A stretch of 64,000 nucleotides of DNA from Agrobacterium tumefaciens (GTDB taxonomy: Bacteria; Pseudomonadota; Alphaproteobacteria; Rhizobiales; Rhizobiaceae): contig NZ_CP115842.1 in NCBI RefSeq assembly GCF_013318015.2, positions 1,227,001-1,291,000 of the forward strand, given 5' to 3'. The notes under the pieces were generated by a model, which was not told the origin of the DNA, did no database searches, and saw only the letters and a list, made by a program, of their open reading frames with translations. Numbering within the stretch: position 1 is the stretch's first letter; each line of letters starts with the position of its first letter. Positions 63,982 through 64,000 of the stretch are shown here, piece by piece. The translations under genes were made by a program, and so were the position numbers.

Positions 63982-64000
63982 TGGTTCACCTCTGTCGTTG

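Overview
The window looks like chromosomal DNA of an Agrobacterium/Rhizobium-type alphaproteobacterium, most probably the Agrobacterium tumefaciens complex. The grounds are a bioBFDAZ operon with BioR-type boxes, an exoP-N-O-M-A-L-K succinoglycan block in rhizobial order, DUF992 and RHE_PE00001 family proteins, a chromosomal arginase/ornithine cyclodeaminase pair, and GC-rich coding sequence with AT-rich promoter gaps. The species call is inference. I see no insertion sequence, prophage, CRISPR array or replication origin.

Layout. 1-3279 (minus): copper-handling operon of a His/Met-rich exported protein, a small lipoprotein, a TolC-like outer-membrane protein and a Tat-exported multicopper oxidase cut by the left edge. 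3378-5851 (minus): acetyltransferase, AraC regulator and a winged-helix-like protein; the last two each show a one-base reading-frame problem at a homopolymer. 6025-11167: biotin operon bioBFDAZ. 11290-11363: tRNA-Gln(CTG). 11487-14046: Lrp-type regulator divergent from arginase and ornithine cyclodeaminase, with three small palindromes between them. 14070-21049: DMT exporter, inositol dehydrogenase, class III adenylate cyclase, small HTH protein, RHE_PE00001 protein and a KgtP-like 2-oxoglutarate carrier. 21111-24841: eptA-response regulator-kinase operon in pmrCAB order. 25040-26482: orphan GTA-type spike-base protein and a LysR regulator. 26639-32537: TonB receptor plus fhuDBC-like hydroxamate-siderophore uptake operon.

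32786-34410: DUF992 protein, cytochrome c and recX. 34483-42157: sugar-type ABC transporter with a terminal SMP-30 lactonase, divergent from a soluble GAF histidine kinase/LuxR response regulator pair; two matching palindromes 21 bp apart lie between the divisions. 42161-48110: topoisomerase IB, PQQ sugar dehydrogenase, a 61-aa gene behind an exact EcfG-type promoter, rsmJ, an RluA-type pseudouridine synthase, yigZ and an HI0933-type flavoprotein. 48107-51163: betaine/choline ABC transporter, divergent from a 991-aa hybrid kinase (51481-54456). 54475-55419: 2-hydroxyacid dehydrogenase. 55553-63981 (minus): exoK-L-A-M-O-N-P, ending in a strong terminator, with a second terminator-like hairpin between exoN and exoP.

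Functional picture: a metabolically flexible soil/plant-associated cell with biotin self-sufficiency, uptake of siderophores, sugars and betaines, envelope modification and exopolysaccharide synthesis. Nothing here is a wholly new system on sequence alone. The observations most worth testing are the tandem operators of the lactonase/ABC/two-component locus, the EcfG-type promoter of the 61-aa gene, the consensus BioR box inside bioB, the minus-strand terminator in front of the cytochrome gene, the orphan spike protein and the exoN-exoP hairpin.
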